Assembly: GCA_022360055.1 (NCBI GenBank)
Contig: JAKSDO010000214.1
Location: forward strand, 50,370-114,369
From: Cytophagales bacterium
GTDB taxonomy: Bacteria; Bacteroidota; Bacteroidia; Cytophagales; Cyclobacteriaceae
Length of the DNA stretch: 64,000 nt
Direction: 5' to 3'
Shown: one piece after another, positions 45,564-56,900 of the stretch
Layout of the letters: every line of letters begins with the position of its first letter
How positions within the stretch are numbered: position 1 is the stretch's first letter
The notes under the pieces: generated by a model
Seen by the model: only the letters and a program-made list of their open reading frames with translations
What the model was told of the DNA's origin: nothing
The model's database searches: none
Translations under genes and position numbers: made by a program

Positions 45564-46766
45564 CTACACACTTTTATTCTTCCGGTTTTCTTTTTTCTCC
45601 CCGATAATTGGCATTCTTTTAAAAGGCTTGGAACGGTCGAAAAGATAGCGGTATGTTTTGTGAATTTTTCCACGATCTCCACCGACCTGCTCGGCTACAT
45701 GAATCATCCGGGCATTGAAGTCGCCGATCCAGTTCATTTCAAAGTCTTTATACCGCTGATAGTCACCTTGTACTCTCAATCTTACGGTCTCTATTATGGC
45801 ACCTTCAACGCCTTTCCCCTGGTGGTCCGGGACAATGCCAAATACCATTCCAAACATTTTTTTGTTTGTCTTTCTCCACTGATGCCAAGCGAATTTTAAC
45901 TTGCCGATCAGATCCATTTTCCCGTTTACATGTTTAAATATTTGATTCACCTCAGGCAACATGATAAAGAATGCGATCGGTTTTTCCTCATAAAACCCAA
46001 ACCACATAATCTTTTCATCGATAATCGGTTTCATCTGTTTCATGAGGTGTTTTGCAAGTTGCATAGACAATTGAGGTACACCTTTATGACTTGCCCAGGC
46101 AGCGTTGTAGATGTCCCTGAAATATTCCGTGTAGGTATCAATTTCTTTCAGGCGCATATGTCTGAAAGAATATTTCGGATTTCGGAAGATCCGGTCCGCT
46201 TTTTCTTTCAAACGAGGATTTAGAGGATCCATCACCTTTCGCACAAATGTTATCTGCTCGAAATAGGTCTTAAAGCCATATTCTTCAAACAACTGCTGAT
46301 AATACGGAAAACTATAATTGCAATTATAATTCGGATCAAGTTCAAAACCTTTTACCAGCAGTCCCCACCATTTGTCGCGATCACCAAAATTGATCGGCCC
46401 GTCCATAGCTTCCATGCCTTCTTTTTGCAGCCATTCCTTGCAGGCATCAAACAGTTTAAAGGCCGCACCCTTGTCGTTTACGCATTCAAAAAAGCCCATG
46501 CCTCCGGTAGGCTGATCGTTGTCTTTATTTACGGTCTTTTTGTTGATAAAGGCTGCCACTCTTCCGATGGTCTTTCCGTCCTCCCTTTTCAGAATCCAGC
46601 GAATAAGCTTTCCATTCCTGAAATATTTATTTTTCCCCCGATCAAATACGTTGTTGATGTCTTTATCCAAAGGCCGGATCCAATGTTTTTCGTTTTTATA
46701 TAAATGCACCGGAAGCATTAAAAATTCACGGGCTGCTTGCTTATCTTTTACTTCGATCAGTTTCAT
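45564..46766 (-). CDS. Conserved GNAT-like protein, uncharacterised
   Basis: 400 residues without signal peptide or membrane helix. The N-terminal half has PVHLYKNEKHWIRPLDKDI, RWILKREDGKTIGRVAAFIN and GPINFGDRDKWWGLLVKGF. The C-terminal half (about 200-370) looks like a GNAT fold, with IMWFGFYEEKPIAFFIMLPE and GIVPDHQGKGVEGAIIE (acyl-CoA-binding-type loop QGKG). This whole-length protein is conserved in Bacteroidota, but its substrate is unknown. It converges on pheA with 7 bases between the stops. Confidence 0.7.
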   Translation of the reverse strand: MKLIEVKDKQAAREFLMLPVHLYKNEKHWIRPLDKDINNVFDRGKNKYFRNGKLIRWILKREDGKTIGRVAAFINKKTVNKDNDQPTGGMGFFECVNDKGAAFKLFDACKEWLQKEGMEAMDGPINFGDRDKWWGLLVKGFELDPNYNCNYSFPYYQQLFEEYGFKTYFEQITFVRKVMDPLNPRLKEKADRIFRNPKYSFRHMRLKEIDTYTEYFRDIYNAAWASHKGVPQLSMQLAKHLMKQMKPIIDEKIMWFGFYEEKPIAFFIMLPEVNQIFKHVNGKMDLIGKLKFAWHQWRKTNKKMFGMVFGIVPDHQGKGVEGAIIETVRLRVQGDYQRYKDFEMNWIGDFNARMIHVAEQVGGDRGKIHKTYRYLFDRSKPFKRMPIIGEKKENRKNKSV

Positions 46767-46924
46767 CGATTAAATTTTGCATGGAAAAACTAAATAATTT
46801 CTGAGGGGGCAAATTTAATGTGGATTTTGATTTTGCTCAAAGAATTATCATTGAATAAAATGGAGATAAAAGCTCAAAGTAATCTGTAAGATATTCTATA
46901 TTTAACAGTTAAAACGAATAAACT

Positions 46925-47878
46925 ATGAATTTGGATAGAAGATCATTTATCAAGAATAGCGGAAAAGGTATTATAGGATTATCCGCCGTTTCGGCTATGC
47001 CCTATTTTTTGGATGCTTCATGTTTTGCCAAAACGGCAGGAGACTTATTTTTTAAGATATCCCTGGCTGAATGGTCGCTAAACAAAAATCTGTTTAGCAA
47101 GAAAATTACCAATATGGATTTTCCGGGTATCGCCAAGAATGAATTTGGCGTTCACGCTGTGGAATACGTAAATCAGTTCTTCATGGACAAAGCTGAAGAT
47201 GAATCATATTTAAAGGAATTGCTGAGCAGAACCACCGATCTCGGGGTGGATAATGTACTGATCATGGTCGACAGAGAGGGGCACCTGGCAGATGAAGATG
47301 ATGCCAAGCGCACTAAAAGTATAGAAAATCATTATAAATGGGTGGAAGCCGCCAAGTTTTTGGGATGTCATTCCATAAGGGTAAATGCATATGCGACCTC
47401 AAAGGATCCGGAAAAAGGAAAAACCGCAGCCGTCGACGGGCTTTCCAGGCTTACCGAATTTGCCGAACCTTACGGATTGAATGTCATAGTGGAAAATCAC
47501 GGTGGATTTTCTTCGGATGGACAGTGGCTGTCCGGCGTTATGAAACAGGTCGATAAACCGACATGCGGAACGCTTCCGGATTTTGGCAACTTCTGTATTG
47601 AGCGGGAACAAGGCGGTTGCGCCAAGGAATATGACCGATACAAAGGCGTAAAAGAATTGATGCCATTTGCAAAAGGGGTAAGTGCCAAGACCAGTACTTT
47701 TGATGCCGAAGGAAATGCGACCGATACCGATTATTTGAAAATGATGAAGATTGTAAAGGATTTTGGATATACCGGGTATGTGGGAATAGAATCCGGGGGG
47801 AAAACGCCTGAAGCAGAGTACGAGTCTGTACGGTTGACAAAGGCTTTGCTTGAAAAAGTAGGAGCAAAGCTTTCCTGA
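46925..47878 (+). CDS. Tat-exported TIM-barrel sugar isomerase/epimerase-like protein
   Basis: 317 residues. The N-terminus DRRSFIKNSGKGIIGLSAVS is a twin-arginine signal (RR at 5-6). The body is an AP-endonuclease-2 type TIM barrel, as in xylose-isomerase-like enzymes: FGVHAVEYVNQF, LIMVDREGHLADED, RVNAYATSKDP, VIVENHGGFSSDG, LPDFGNFC and YVGIESGG. Conserved Glu, Asp and His residues suited to divalent metal binding are present. The substrate is probably a keto-sugar, by family. Export would use the TatC encoded at 34714. Confidence 0.88.
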   Translation: MNLDRRSFIKNSGKGIIGLSAVSAMPYFLDASCFAKTAGDLFFKISLAEWSLNKNLFSKKITNMDFPGIAKNEFGVHAVEYVNQFFMDKAEDESYLKELLSRTTDLGVDNVLIMVDREGHLADEDDAKRTKSIENHYKWVEAAKFLGCHSIRVNAYATSKDPEKGKTAAVDGLSRLTEFAEPYGLNVIVENHGGFSSDGQWLSGVMKQVDKPTCGTLPDFGNFCIEREQGGCAKEYDRYKGVKELMPFAKGVSAKTSTFDAEGNATDTDYLKMMKIVKDFGYTGYVGIESGGKTPEAEYESVRLTKALLEKVGAKLS

Positions 47879-47901
47879 GAAGTTCAAAGCAATTTGATTG
47901 G

Positions 47902-47933
47902 AGCTGATTCGGCATCTTCGGATCAGCTTTTTT
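47902..47933. terminator. Terminator between convergent genes
   Basis: AGCTGATTCGG (47902-47912) pairs with CGGATCAGCT (47919-47928) with one G-T pair, then a T-run. It lies after the TIM-barrel gene and 11 bases before the converging acyltransferase gene end. Confidence 0.85.
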
Positions 47934-47943
47934 ATTCTAAGTA

Positions 47944-49101
47944 TCAAAAAATATGTTTAAGTAACGGCATCCGCTTAACTAAAAGTGCCACGGAATAACT
48001 GGCCATAAGCGCAATCGGAGCGACCGCAAGAAATTTTATCAAATGCAGGACTTCCCAATCTCGGAATTGAATGCAAACCCAAACTATGACCGGCGGGTGA
48101 AAGACATACAGCGCGTATGCACTGTTTGAAAGCGCCTTGGCCGATTTGCGCTGATGATTCCATTTTGCTTTAAAAAAACCTATAAGAGCAGCCATAATGG
48201 CTATGCCTGTTGTTTGCTCCCACACAGAAAATCCGAGCGCATGCCAGGTAGCTCCGCCGAAATAGGCATGGATTGCACCCTCCTGTGCCCCGCCAATGAA
48301 AAACAACAGCGGGAAAGCTATAAAAATCATGCCCAGCGAAAACCATAACCAATGCCTTGCCTGTCGATAACTAACAATACGATCGAACTTGTATCCGGCG
48401 GCGATTATTCCCAGGGCAAAAAGAAATATATATTGCGGAAAGTGGCCAAGATTGAAATTCGTGCCATGACCTCCGGAAAACAGCGGAAATTCAAACCGCG
48501 CCAAAAAGGTGATAAATCCAAGCAAGAGGGAAGTCATCAAGATGTGCCCTGATTTAATTTTGGGCAGGTTTAGCTTTTCTCTATCCTTTAATCCCGGGAA
48601 AACCAATCGGGCAATTATATACAGAATTGAGAAATAGATCAATGCTTCGGCAAACCACATAACACCAACTCCAAACCGATTACCCCGCAACCACAATTCC
48701 ATGAACGATATATTTGCTTCCTCCGGGTGCTTAACTGGCCAGACGATCCAGGAGGTGAAGGGACTGATCAGAAAATAAGTGATGATGAGCGGAATTCCCA
48801 GGCGGAAAAACCGGTCTTTTACGAATTTCCAAAACCCCTTTTTCTGAAAGGAGAGATGCGTAAAATACGCCCCAAACAAAAAGAACATACCCATGAAAAA
48901 AGATTGGCTTGTGGCGTTTAGCGCGGTTAAGGGAAGTACGGTCCGAAGATCAGCGCCTTCCTCGGTGTAGGACCAACCTCCGGGGCCGCCATAGGTGCAT
49001 GCCACATGGACGATAACGACCAAAACAGACAAAACGATTCGAAGATTTTCGATGTAAAGAATTTTTTTTGGGGTACCTGTTGCAGGATTATTCATGATCA
49101 A
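47944..49101 (-). CDS. Acyltransferase-3 family membrane protein
   Basis: 385 residues with about ten membrane helices. The family start IENLRIVLSVLVVIVHVAC includes the conserved His, and FFLFGAYFTHLSFQKKGFWKFVKDRFFRLGIP is seen in two parts (FFLFGAYF and KDRFFRLGIPL). FHPPVIVWV is the late conserved block. Such proteins move acetyl or other acyl groups onto cell-envelope sugars. The acceptor is unknown; no glycan gene cluster adjoins it. Confidence 0.9.
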   Translation of the reverse strand: MIMNNPATGTPKKILYIENLRIVLSVLVVIVHVACTYGGPGGWSYTEEGADLRTVLPLTALNATSQSFFMGMFFLFGAYFTHLSFQKKGFWKFVKDRFFRLGIPLIITYFLISPFTSWIVWPVKHPEEANISFMELWLRGNRFGVGVMWFAEALIYFSILYIIARLVFPGLKDREKLNLPKIKSGHILMTSLLLGFITFLARFEFPLFSGGHGTNFNLGHFPQYIFLFALGIIAAGYKFDRIVSYRQARHWLWFSLGMIFIAFPLLFFIGGAQEGAIHAYFGGATWHALGFSVWEQTTGIAIMAALIGFFKAKWNHQRKSAKALSNSAYALYVFHPPVIVWVCIQFRDWEVLHLIKFLAVAPIALMASYSVALLVKRMPLLKHIF

Positions 49102-49295
49102 AAGAGGATTTGTGCGTCATAAAAAAGTAAAGCTTCAACCTAAATATAAGGCCTGAAATATCCCGATTCAGGCCATTGGTATGAAAGGGGAAATAATGGG
49201 GTAAATGAAGGGGCGAATCGCGAATTTGTCTGTTCGCCCGGATGATTCATCTCCATTCGTCAAAATTCCGGAGCCCTCTTTGTAGGGCATTGATC

Positions 49296-49525
49296 TTAAC
49301 CCGATTTATTCCCAATAAATCATTTTCAAAAGACTAATAGATCTGTACAAGATGGAATCATCATCAAATATGCCTCGGGATAACCCCGATCATTACTTTT
49401 ATTGATTTCTCAGATTTGAGGAACAGAAAAATGCGTGCTCCCATCAAAAGGTTCCTTGTTTGAGCATAAAAGTAATGATCAGCCCTGCGGGCGAGAAATT
49501 CCATGAATTTTTCGGATTAAAAAGC
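49296..49525. repeat. Dispersed intergenic repeat, copy B (with internal inverted copy)
   Basis: Shares its first 25 bases (49296-49320) and its last block (about 49451-49521) with copy A at 7150-7275. Between them a left arm, 49388-49424, is roughly the reverse complement of 49451-49480 (GATCATTACTTTTAT against ATAAAAGTAATGATC exactly), so copy B can form a long hairpin. It lies in the 870-base gap before metY. No ORF of note is inside it. Confidence 0.65.
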
Positions 49526-49636
49526 GAATTGCCGATTTAAAGCCCGTTAAAATATAGCTTAGCAACCCATACATAATTTGGAAATTACATGCGCATCCGC
49601 TATCATTGCATTCCCAAGTCAATTATTATGTAATTG

Positions 49637-49753
49637 ATTTATAAAGAAGGGTGGAGAGACAGGCTCTGAGAAGCCCTAGCAACCTGGTGGCAATTGCCAA
49701 GGTGCTAATTCCTGATTCCGTCCCGAAACCGGGCTTTGCGGAAGAATATAAAT
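49637..49753 (+). ncRNA. SAM-I (S-box) riboswitch before metY-metX
   Basis: The sequence around 49650-49712 matches the S-box core: GGTGGAGAGAC, a hairpin AGGCT/AGCCCT, CTAGCAACCTGG, TGGC-AATT-GCCA, and GGTGCTAATTCC. Helix P1 can form from ATTTATA (49637-49643) and TATAAAT (49747-49753). A last hairpin lies at 49718-49741 (CCG..CGG with inner CCCG/CGGG). When SAM is bound the downstream methionine genes would be turned off. The leader continues 219 bases to the metY ATG; a stem at about 49797-49816 (ACCGG/CCGGT) may belong to the switching part. Confidence 0.88.
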
Positions 49754-49954
49754 TGAAGAAAATGAAAGAATTTAGGAGATCACAGTTTGCAAGCGCACCG
49801 GTTATTCGATCCGGTAATCCATATCGTTTTGATTTATCAGGTATGATCCGGAGCATGCAATACTGTTGAGCAGTAAAGCAATTCACATGCTGCTTGACAA
49901 AGAGTGACTCTGCACTTAAATCAGGATTATCGCGTGAACCAAAACTATCTTTAA

Positions 49955-51298
<1,344 letters not shown>

Positions 51299-51308
51299 TG
51301 TTTTAGTT

Positions 51309-51335
51309 GCCAGCTATTGTAATTCGATAGCTGGC
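51309..51335 (+). terminator. Hairpin between metY and metX, possible attenuating terminator
   Basis: GCCAGCTAT (51309-51317) and ATAGCTGGC (51327-51335) form a perfect 9-bp stem, followed by TTCAGTTTTT. It lies in the 53-base space between two genes of one pathway, so partial read-through is likely and metY would be made in excess over metX (inference). Confidence 0.6.
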
Positions 51336-51351
51336 TTCAGTTTTTAAAGAA

Positions 51352-52395
51352 ATGGTTACAAATAAGGTTTTTAATTACGGGAAGAAATTTAAGCTTGAGT
51401 CGGGCAAATCTCTTTCTGAGATTCAATTGTATTATACCACTTACGGAAAGCTCAATGCGGATAAGAGCAATGTAATATGGATCTGTCATGCTTTTTCAGG
51501 CAATTCTGACTTCACCGAATGGTGGGGAGGATTATTTGGCGAAAGAAAACTATACGATCCGGAAAAGTACTTTGTGGTATGCGTAAATATGCTGGGCGGA
51601 TGCTACGGATCTACCGGGCCGTTATCTGAAAATCCGGAAACAAAAAAGCCTTACTTTCATGATTTTCCATTGTTGACGAATAAGGATCTTGTAAATAGCT
51701 ATAAGCTCGTAAGAGATCATCTCAAGATCGGTCGCATTCATACGGTGATTGGCTGCTCCATGGGCGGACAACAGGCGGTAGAATGGGCGGTTGACGAACC
51801 TGGTTTGTTTGATCACTTAGTTGCTATTGGGGCGAATGCAAAACATTCTCCCTGGGCCATCGCCTTTAATGAAACACAAAGAATGGCCATAGCAGCCGAT
51901 CAGACCTGGAAAGCGTACAAGGATAATGCGGGAATGGAAGGTATGAAAGCTGCTCGGGCAATCGGATTGCTCTCTTACAGAAATTATGTTTGCTATGAAG
52001 CAAAACAACATGAAATAACTGACGAAATCTACGATGATTTCAAAGCATCATCGTACCAAAATTACCAGGGGATAAAAATGCAAAAGAGATTTAATGCTTT
52101 TTCTTATTGGATTATTTCAAAAGCCATGGACTCCCAAAATGTGGGTCGAGGAAGAGGAAGCCTGGAAAAAGCATTAAAACGGATCAAAGCCAAAAGCCTG
52201 TTTTTAGGGATCGATAATGATATTTTGTTTCCGACGGTAGAACAGAAATTCCTTGCAAAAAACGTTCATGGAGCTGTTTATGAAGAGATTGATTCGTACT
52301 ATGGCCATGACGGGTTCTTGTTGGAATTTGAGAAATTAACTGTTGCCATAAACAATTTCTATGCAAATTCTTTGGCAACAAAGAAGTCCGCTTAA
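51352..52395 (+). CDS. metX: Homoserine O-acetyltransferase
   Basis: Acetylates homoserine with acetyl-CoA, giving the substrate of metY. A 347-residue alpha/beta-hydrolase: VNMLGGCYGSTGPLS, the nucleophile elbow GCSMGGQQAVEWAV, the catalytic Asp in GIDNDILFP and the catalytic His in YYGHDGFLLE. Succinyl specificity cannot be ruled out by eye, but pairing with MetY favours acetyl. It is the second gene of the SAM-riboswitch unit, after an intercistronic hairpin. Confidence 0.94.
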   Translation: MVTNKVFNYGKKFKLESGKSLSEIQLYYTTYGKLNADKSNVIWICHAFSGNSDFTEWWGGLFGERKLYDPEKYFVVCVNMLGGCYGSTGPLSENPETKKPYFHDFPLLTNKDLVNSYKLVRDHLKIGRIHTVIGCSMGGQQAVEWAVDEPGLFDHLVAIGANAKHSPWAIAFNETQRMAIAADQTWKAYKDNAGMEGMKAARAIGLLSYRNYVCYEAKQHEITDEIYDDFKASSYQNYQGIKMQKRFNAFSYWIISKAMDSQNVGRGRGSLEKALKRIKAKSLFLGIDNDILFPTVEQKFLAKNVHGAVYEEIDSYYGHDGFLLEFEKLTVAINNFYANSLATKKSA

Positions 52396-52504
52396 TATAT
52401 TCGCTGTCGGACAAAGACAGGAATGTAATTCTCATTTTTGAAAACGTTATATTTACAATTCTTCCGGGGGGAAACTATTGTAATTTATTTTTACCATTAC
52501 CGCA

Positions 52505-53698
52505 ATGACAACATTAAAAGATACGATCCAGGCTTTATACGAGGAAAAACACTTTCAAACTTATCGCAGATTTCCTCTGACGTTGATTAAAGGCCGGGGA
52601 ACCAGGGTATATGATACCGACGGCAATGAATACCTGGATGCCTTGGCGGGAATAGCCGTGAATAATGTCGGCCATTGCCATCCAAGGGTCGTACGGGCAA
52701 TTAAGGACCAGGCGGAAAGTCTTATCCATGTTTCCAACCTGTATCATAACATTCCACAGAGTACACTCGCGAAATTACTTACCGAAGTATCTGGTTTTGA
52801 CCGGGCATTTTTCTGTAATTCCGGCCTTGAGGCCAATGAAGCCGCCGTTAAAATTGCCAGAAAATATGGAGCGGAAAAGGGAAAAAAAGGCCCGATCGTA
52901 TATTTTACAGGGTGCTTTCACGGCAGATCGATTACTTCGATTTCCATGGGAAAAGAAGCATTTCAAAAAGGTTTCGGACCATTGCCAAAAGGATTTCAGC
53001 AATTACCTTACAACGATCTTGATGCTCTGGAAGAGATTGGTGAAGACACAAAAGCCATTTTTGTGGAATGTGTTCAGGGTGAAGGAGGGGTAATTCCCGG
53101 CAACAGAGATTTCCTGGAAATCGTCAATGAGATTTGTAAAGCCAATAATATTCTACTCGTCGTCGATGAAGTTCAGACAGGAATGGGCAGAACCGGTAAA
53201 ATGTTTGCATATGAGCATTTTAACATGGAACCCGATTTGATCACCGCAGCGAAAGGATTGGGTTCAGGTGTGCCGATTGGTGCGGTACTCGCCAAGGATT
53301 CCGTCGCAAGTATCTTACAGCCCGGCGATCATGGTTCTACTTTTGGTGGGAATCCCCTTGCTTGTGCGGCAGCTATCGCAAGTTTGGAAATAATACTTGA
53401 AGAAGGGCTGTTGGAGCACACAAGGCAAATCGGAACCTATCTGATCAATCAGGTTTCCGATCTGGCGAAAAACTACGACTTCGTTAAGGAAGTAAGAGGA
53501 GCCGGTCTTATGGTAGGTATAGAATTTGAAGAACCGTGCAGATCCATAGCAGAAAAACTTTTGAGCAATGGGTTATTGACGAGCTGTACCGCTCAGTACG
53601 TTATTCGTCTGGTTCCCCCGTTGATCATTTCAAAAAGTGAGATTGATGAAATTGTGACCGTCCTGAAAAAAGTACTGGATGAAGTTGCGCAAGATTAA
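52505..53698 (+). CDS. argD: Class III aminotransferase, acetylornithine type
   Basis: 397 residues, PLP-dependent. Motifs are LDALAGIAVNNVGHCHPRVV, the substrate loop FFCNSGLEANEAAVKIAR, the PLP-Asp block LLVVDEVQTGMGRTGKMFAYEH and the lysine in ITAAKGLGSGVPIGA. Best fits are acetylornithine aminotransferase (arginine synthesis) or an N-succinyl equivalent used in Bacteroidota. No other arg gene is in the window, so the symbol rests on family. It has its own leader of 109 bases after metX and may be separately transcribed. Confidence 0.85.
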   Translation: MTTLKDTIQALYEEKHFQTYRRFPLTLIKGRGTRVYDTDGNEYLDALAGIAVNNVGHCHPRVVRAIKDQAESLIHVSNLYHNIPQSTLAKLLTEVSGFDRAFFCNSGLEANEAAVKIARKYGAEKGKKGPIVYFTGCFHGRSITSISMGKEAFQKGFGPLPKGFQQLPYNDLDALEEIGEDTKAIFVECVQGEGGVIPGNRDFLEIVNEICKANNILLVVDEVQTGMGRTGKMFAYEHFNMEPDLITAAKGLGSGVPIGAVLAKDSVASILQPGDHGSTFGGNPLACAAAIASLEIILEEGLLEHTRQIGTYLINQVSDLAKNYDFVKEVRGAGLMVGIEFEEPCRSIAEKLLSNGLLTSCTAQYVIRLVPPLIISKSEIDEIVTVLKKVLDEVAQD

Positions 53699-53821
53699 AA
53701 AATTGTAAACAAAATGTAAATTGTAACAGTTTATACGGTGTTTTGCTCGTTTTCATCTAACATATTTCATGAAATTTTGTGATATCCATAAAATATTTCG
53801 ATTTTTTTAACTATTTTTACA

Positions 53822-53968
53822 GGCTCAAAAAGTTGTTGGGTCCGTCCATATAGGTAAATATGGCCCATCGTCCGTTGGACATCTTTTAGCACAATTTCAA
53901 TGGCACGAAATTGTAACTAAATGCATCTCTCAAAAGAGAGGAAATTAAATAATTCTATCAAATTGAGA
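53822..53968 (+). promoter_or_regulatory. Structured leader of gltB
   Basis: Downstream of a promoter-like TATTTTTA (53812-53819) lie successive hairpins: CCATAT/ATATGG (53846-53863, extended by TGGG/CCCA), GTCC/GGAC (53870-53880), ACAATTTC/GAAATTGT (53891-53914, perfect 8 bp) and CTCTC/GAGAG (53927-53940). This suggests a regulated leader and a downstream start codon (53969 or 53993) for gltB. No known riboswitch class was recognised. Confidence 0.4.
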
Positions 53969-53992
53969 ATGAACAGGAATAACAATAAAGGA

Positions 53993-56900
53993 ATGTACGT
54001 TCCAAGTATGGAACACGATGCTTGTGGAATAGGTTTTGTAGCTAATCTCAAGGGCAAGAAGTCACATGAAACCGTACAGGATGCCATTACCATGCTGATG
54101 AACATGGAACACCGGGGAGGGTGTGGCTGTGAGCCTGAGACTGGCGACGGAGCTGGAATTTTAATACAAAATCCACACGATTTTTTGAGGGAAGAATGCG
54201 CTAAACTTGGATTTGAGTTGCCCGATTACGGTTCATATGGAGTCGGAATGATTTTTTTCCCTGCAGAAAAGGAAGTAAGGGAAGAGTGCCGGTATATACT
54301 AAACAAGCATATCGGCGAACTGGGATTTGAACTGATCGGTTACCGCGAAGTTCCCACGAACAACAGTACGATTGGTGCTACGGCAAAATCTCTGGAACCA
54401 AGGATTGAACAGGTATTTGTAAAACACAAAACAATAACGGATCCGGCCGCCCTTGAGCGGAAGATTTATGTGCTTAAGAAGTATACCACGCACTTCATCG
54501 GGCATAATGTAGAGCAGAACAACGGCGATTTTTACTTTGTTTCATTTTCTTACAAAACGATCGCCTATAAAGGGCAACTGAGGACGGATCAGTTGGCAAC
54601 TTACTATCCCGATCTGAACGATAAGAGATTAATCTCAGCTATTGCTCTTGTGCACTCAAGATTTTCGACCAATACATTTCCAAAATGGAAGCTTGCTCAG
54701 CCGTTCAAGCTGATTGCGCATAACGGGGAAATCAATACGATCCGTGGAAATGTAAACTGGATGAGTTCCAAAGAATCACTGATGGAATCCTGCCATTTCA
54801 GTAAAGAAGATATCGCCAAATTGCTTCCTATCTGTGATGCTGAGCATTCCGATTCCGCCAACCTCGACAGCATGATCGAGATATTGACTTTGGGGGGAAG
54901 GTCACTGGCACATTCCATCATGATGGTGATTCCCGAAGCTTGGCAGGAAAACAATTTGATGTCTGATGATAAACGGGCATTTTATGAGTATCACGCCTCA
55001 ATCATGGAGCCCTGGGATGGCCCCGCTTCCATTTGTTTTACCGACGGGAACGTAGTCGGAGCAACTCTAGACAGAAACGGCCTCCGACCATCCAGGTATT
55101 GCCTGACCTCCGACGATAAGCTCGTTATGGCCTCAGAGGCCGGAGCGCTTCCTGTCGATCAATCAAAAGTGATCCTGAAAGGGAGGCTTCAGCCCGGAAA
55201 AATGTTTATTGCGGATCTTGCCCAGGGAAGGATTATTAGTGATGAGGAGTTGAAAAAAGATATATGCAACCGAAAGCCTTATCGCGAATGGTTGAACCAG
55301 AATCAGATTCCTATTCGACATTTACCGATACCGGAGGATTACGAATTTACCTTTACGAAAGAAACGTTGCTGCAACGGCAAATTGCTCATGGCTTCACGA
55401 GTGAGGACATGAAGGTGATTTTCCAGCCGATGGTCGAGAAAAAGATCGAACCGGTCGGGGCAATGGGAGCCGATACGCCGTTGGCCGCGCTTTCCGACCA
55501 CAGCCAACATTTATCAAACTATTTCAAGCAGTTGTTCGCCCAGGTCAGCAATCCTCCGATAGATCCGATACGGGAAAGACTGGTGATGTCACTATTTACC
55601 AGTTTTGGCAGCACAAAGAACATCCTTGATGAGACTCCAGAGCACTGCAGGCATATTTATATTGAGCAGCCGATATTAAAGAATCGTCAGCTTGAAAAAA
55701 TCAAAACATTAGACAGTCCGTTCTTCAAGTCAAAGGTCATTGATATTACATTTGAAGCAAACGGAAAGTCGGATGCGCTTGAGAATGCCATAGATCACAT
55801 TTGTTATAAGGCTGAAAATGCAGCGAGATATGGGATCAATGTGATCGTACTCTCCGATAAGAAAATGAGTAAGGAGCGCGCTCCCATCCCTTCGCTTTTG
55901 GCAACCGGAGCCGTTCATCACCATTTGATCAGAAAAGGACTGCGCGTTAACTGTGGTATCGTGGTGGAGGCCGGTGATGTGAGAGAAACGCATCATTATG
56001 CAGCATTGATCGGTTACGGAGCCAGCGCGATCAATCCCTATCTTACCTTCGAGACGCTTTACGATCTGAAACTTAAAAATGTCTTTACCAAAGACATGGA
56101 TAAGATAGAAATATTCGACAGCTACATCCAGGCCATAAATTATGGCTTGTTGAAGATATTCTCGAAAATGGGTATTTCAACCATTCAATCCTACCAGGGA
56201 GCCCAGATTTTTGAAGCTGTTGGTATTCACCAAAAAGTAATAGATAAATGCTTCTTTAGAACGGTTTCGAGACTTGGAGGATTAGGTTTTGATGAGATCG
56301 CCAGGGAAACCTTGATCAGGCATAAACTTGCCTTTCCGGATAAATCCCAGGTAAATCCTCGTCTGGAGGTCGGCGGAGTTTACCAGTGGAAAAGAAGAGG
56401 CGAGCATCATTTATTCAATCCGGAAACGATACACTTGCTTCAGCAATCTACGAAGACCGGCGATTATCGATTGTATAAACAATATGCCGAAAAGATTAAT
56501 GATCAGACGGAAAAAGCTTCCACACTTCGAGGATTGTTAAAGTTTAAGAAGAGAAATTCGGTATCTATTGAGGAGGTTGAACCCAAGGAAAAGATATTTA
56601 AGAGATTTGCCACCGGAGCTATGTCGTTTGGATCCATTTCTTTTGAGGCGCATACGACACTTGCTATAGCAATGAACCGCATAGGTGGAAAAAGCAATAG
56701 CGGAGAAGGGGGTGAGGACGAATCCAGATTTATTCCCAAAGAAAACGGCGATTGGGAAAGATCGGCAATAAAGCAGGTAGCTTCCGGTCGATTTGGAGTG
56801 ACAAGCAACTATCTCACGAACGCTAATGAGCTTCAAATTAAAATGGCCCAGGGAGCAAAACCGGGAGAAGGCGGTCAACTTCCGGGGCACAAGGTCGACG

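Noticed and set aside
47399..47947. 182-codon minus-strand ORF across the TIM-barrel gene
   Set aside because: Opposite strand of a motif-rich gene and running through its terminator.
49651..49869. 72-codon ORF starting within the SAM riboswitch
   Set aside because: It coincides with the conserved aptamer bases; its codons have no coding character.
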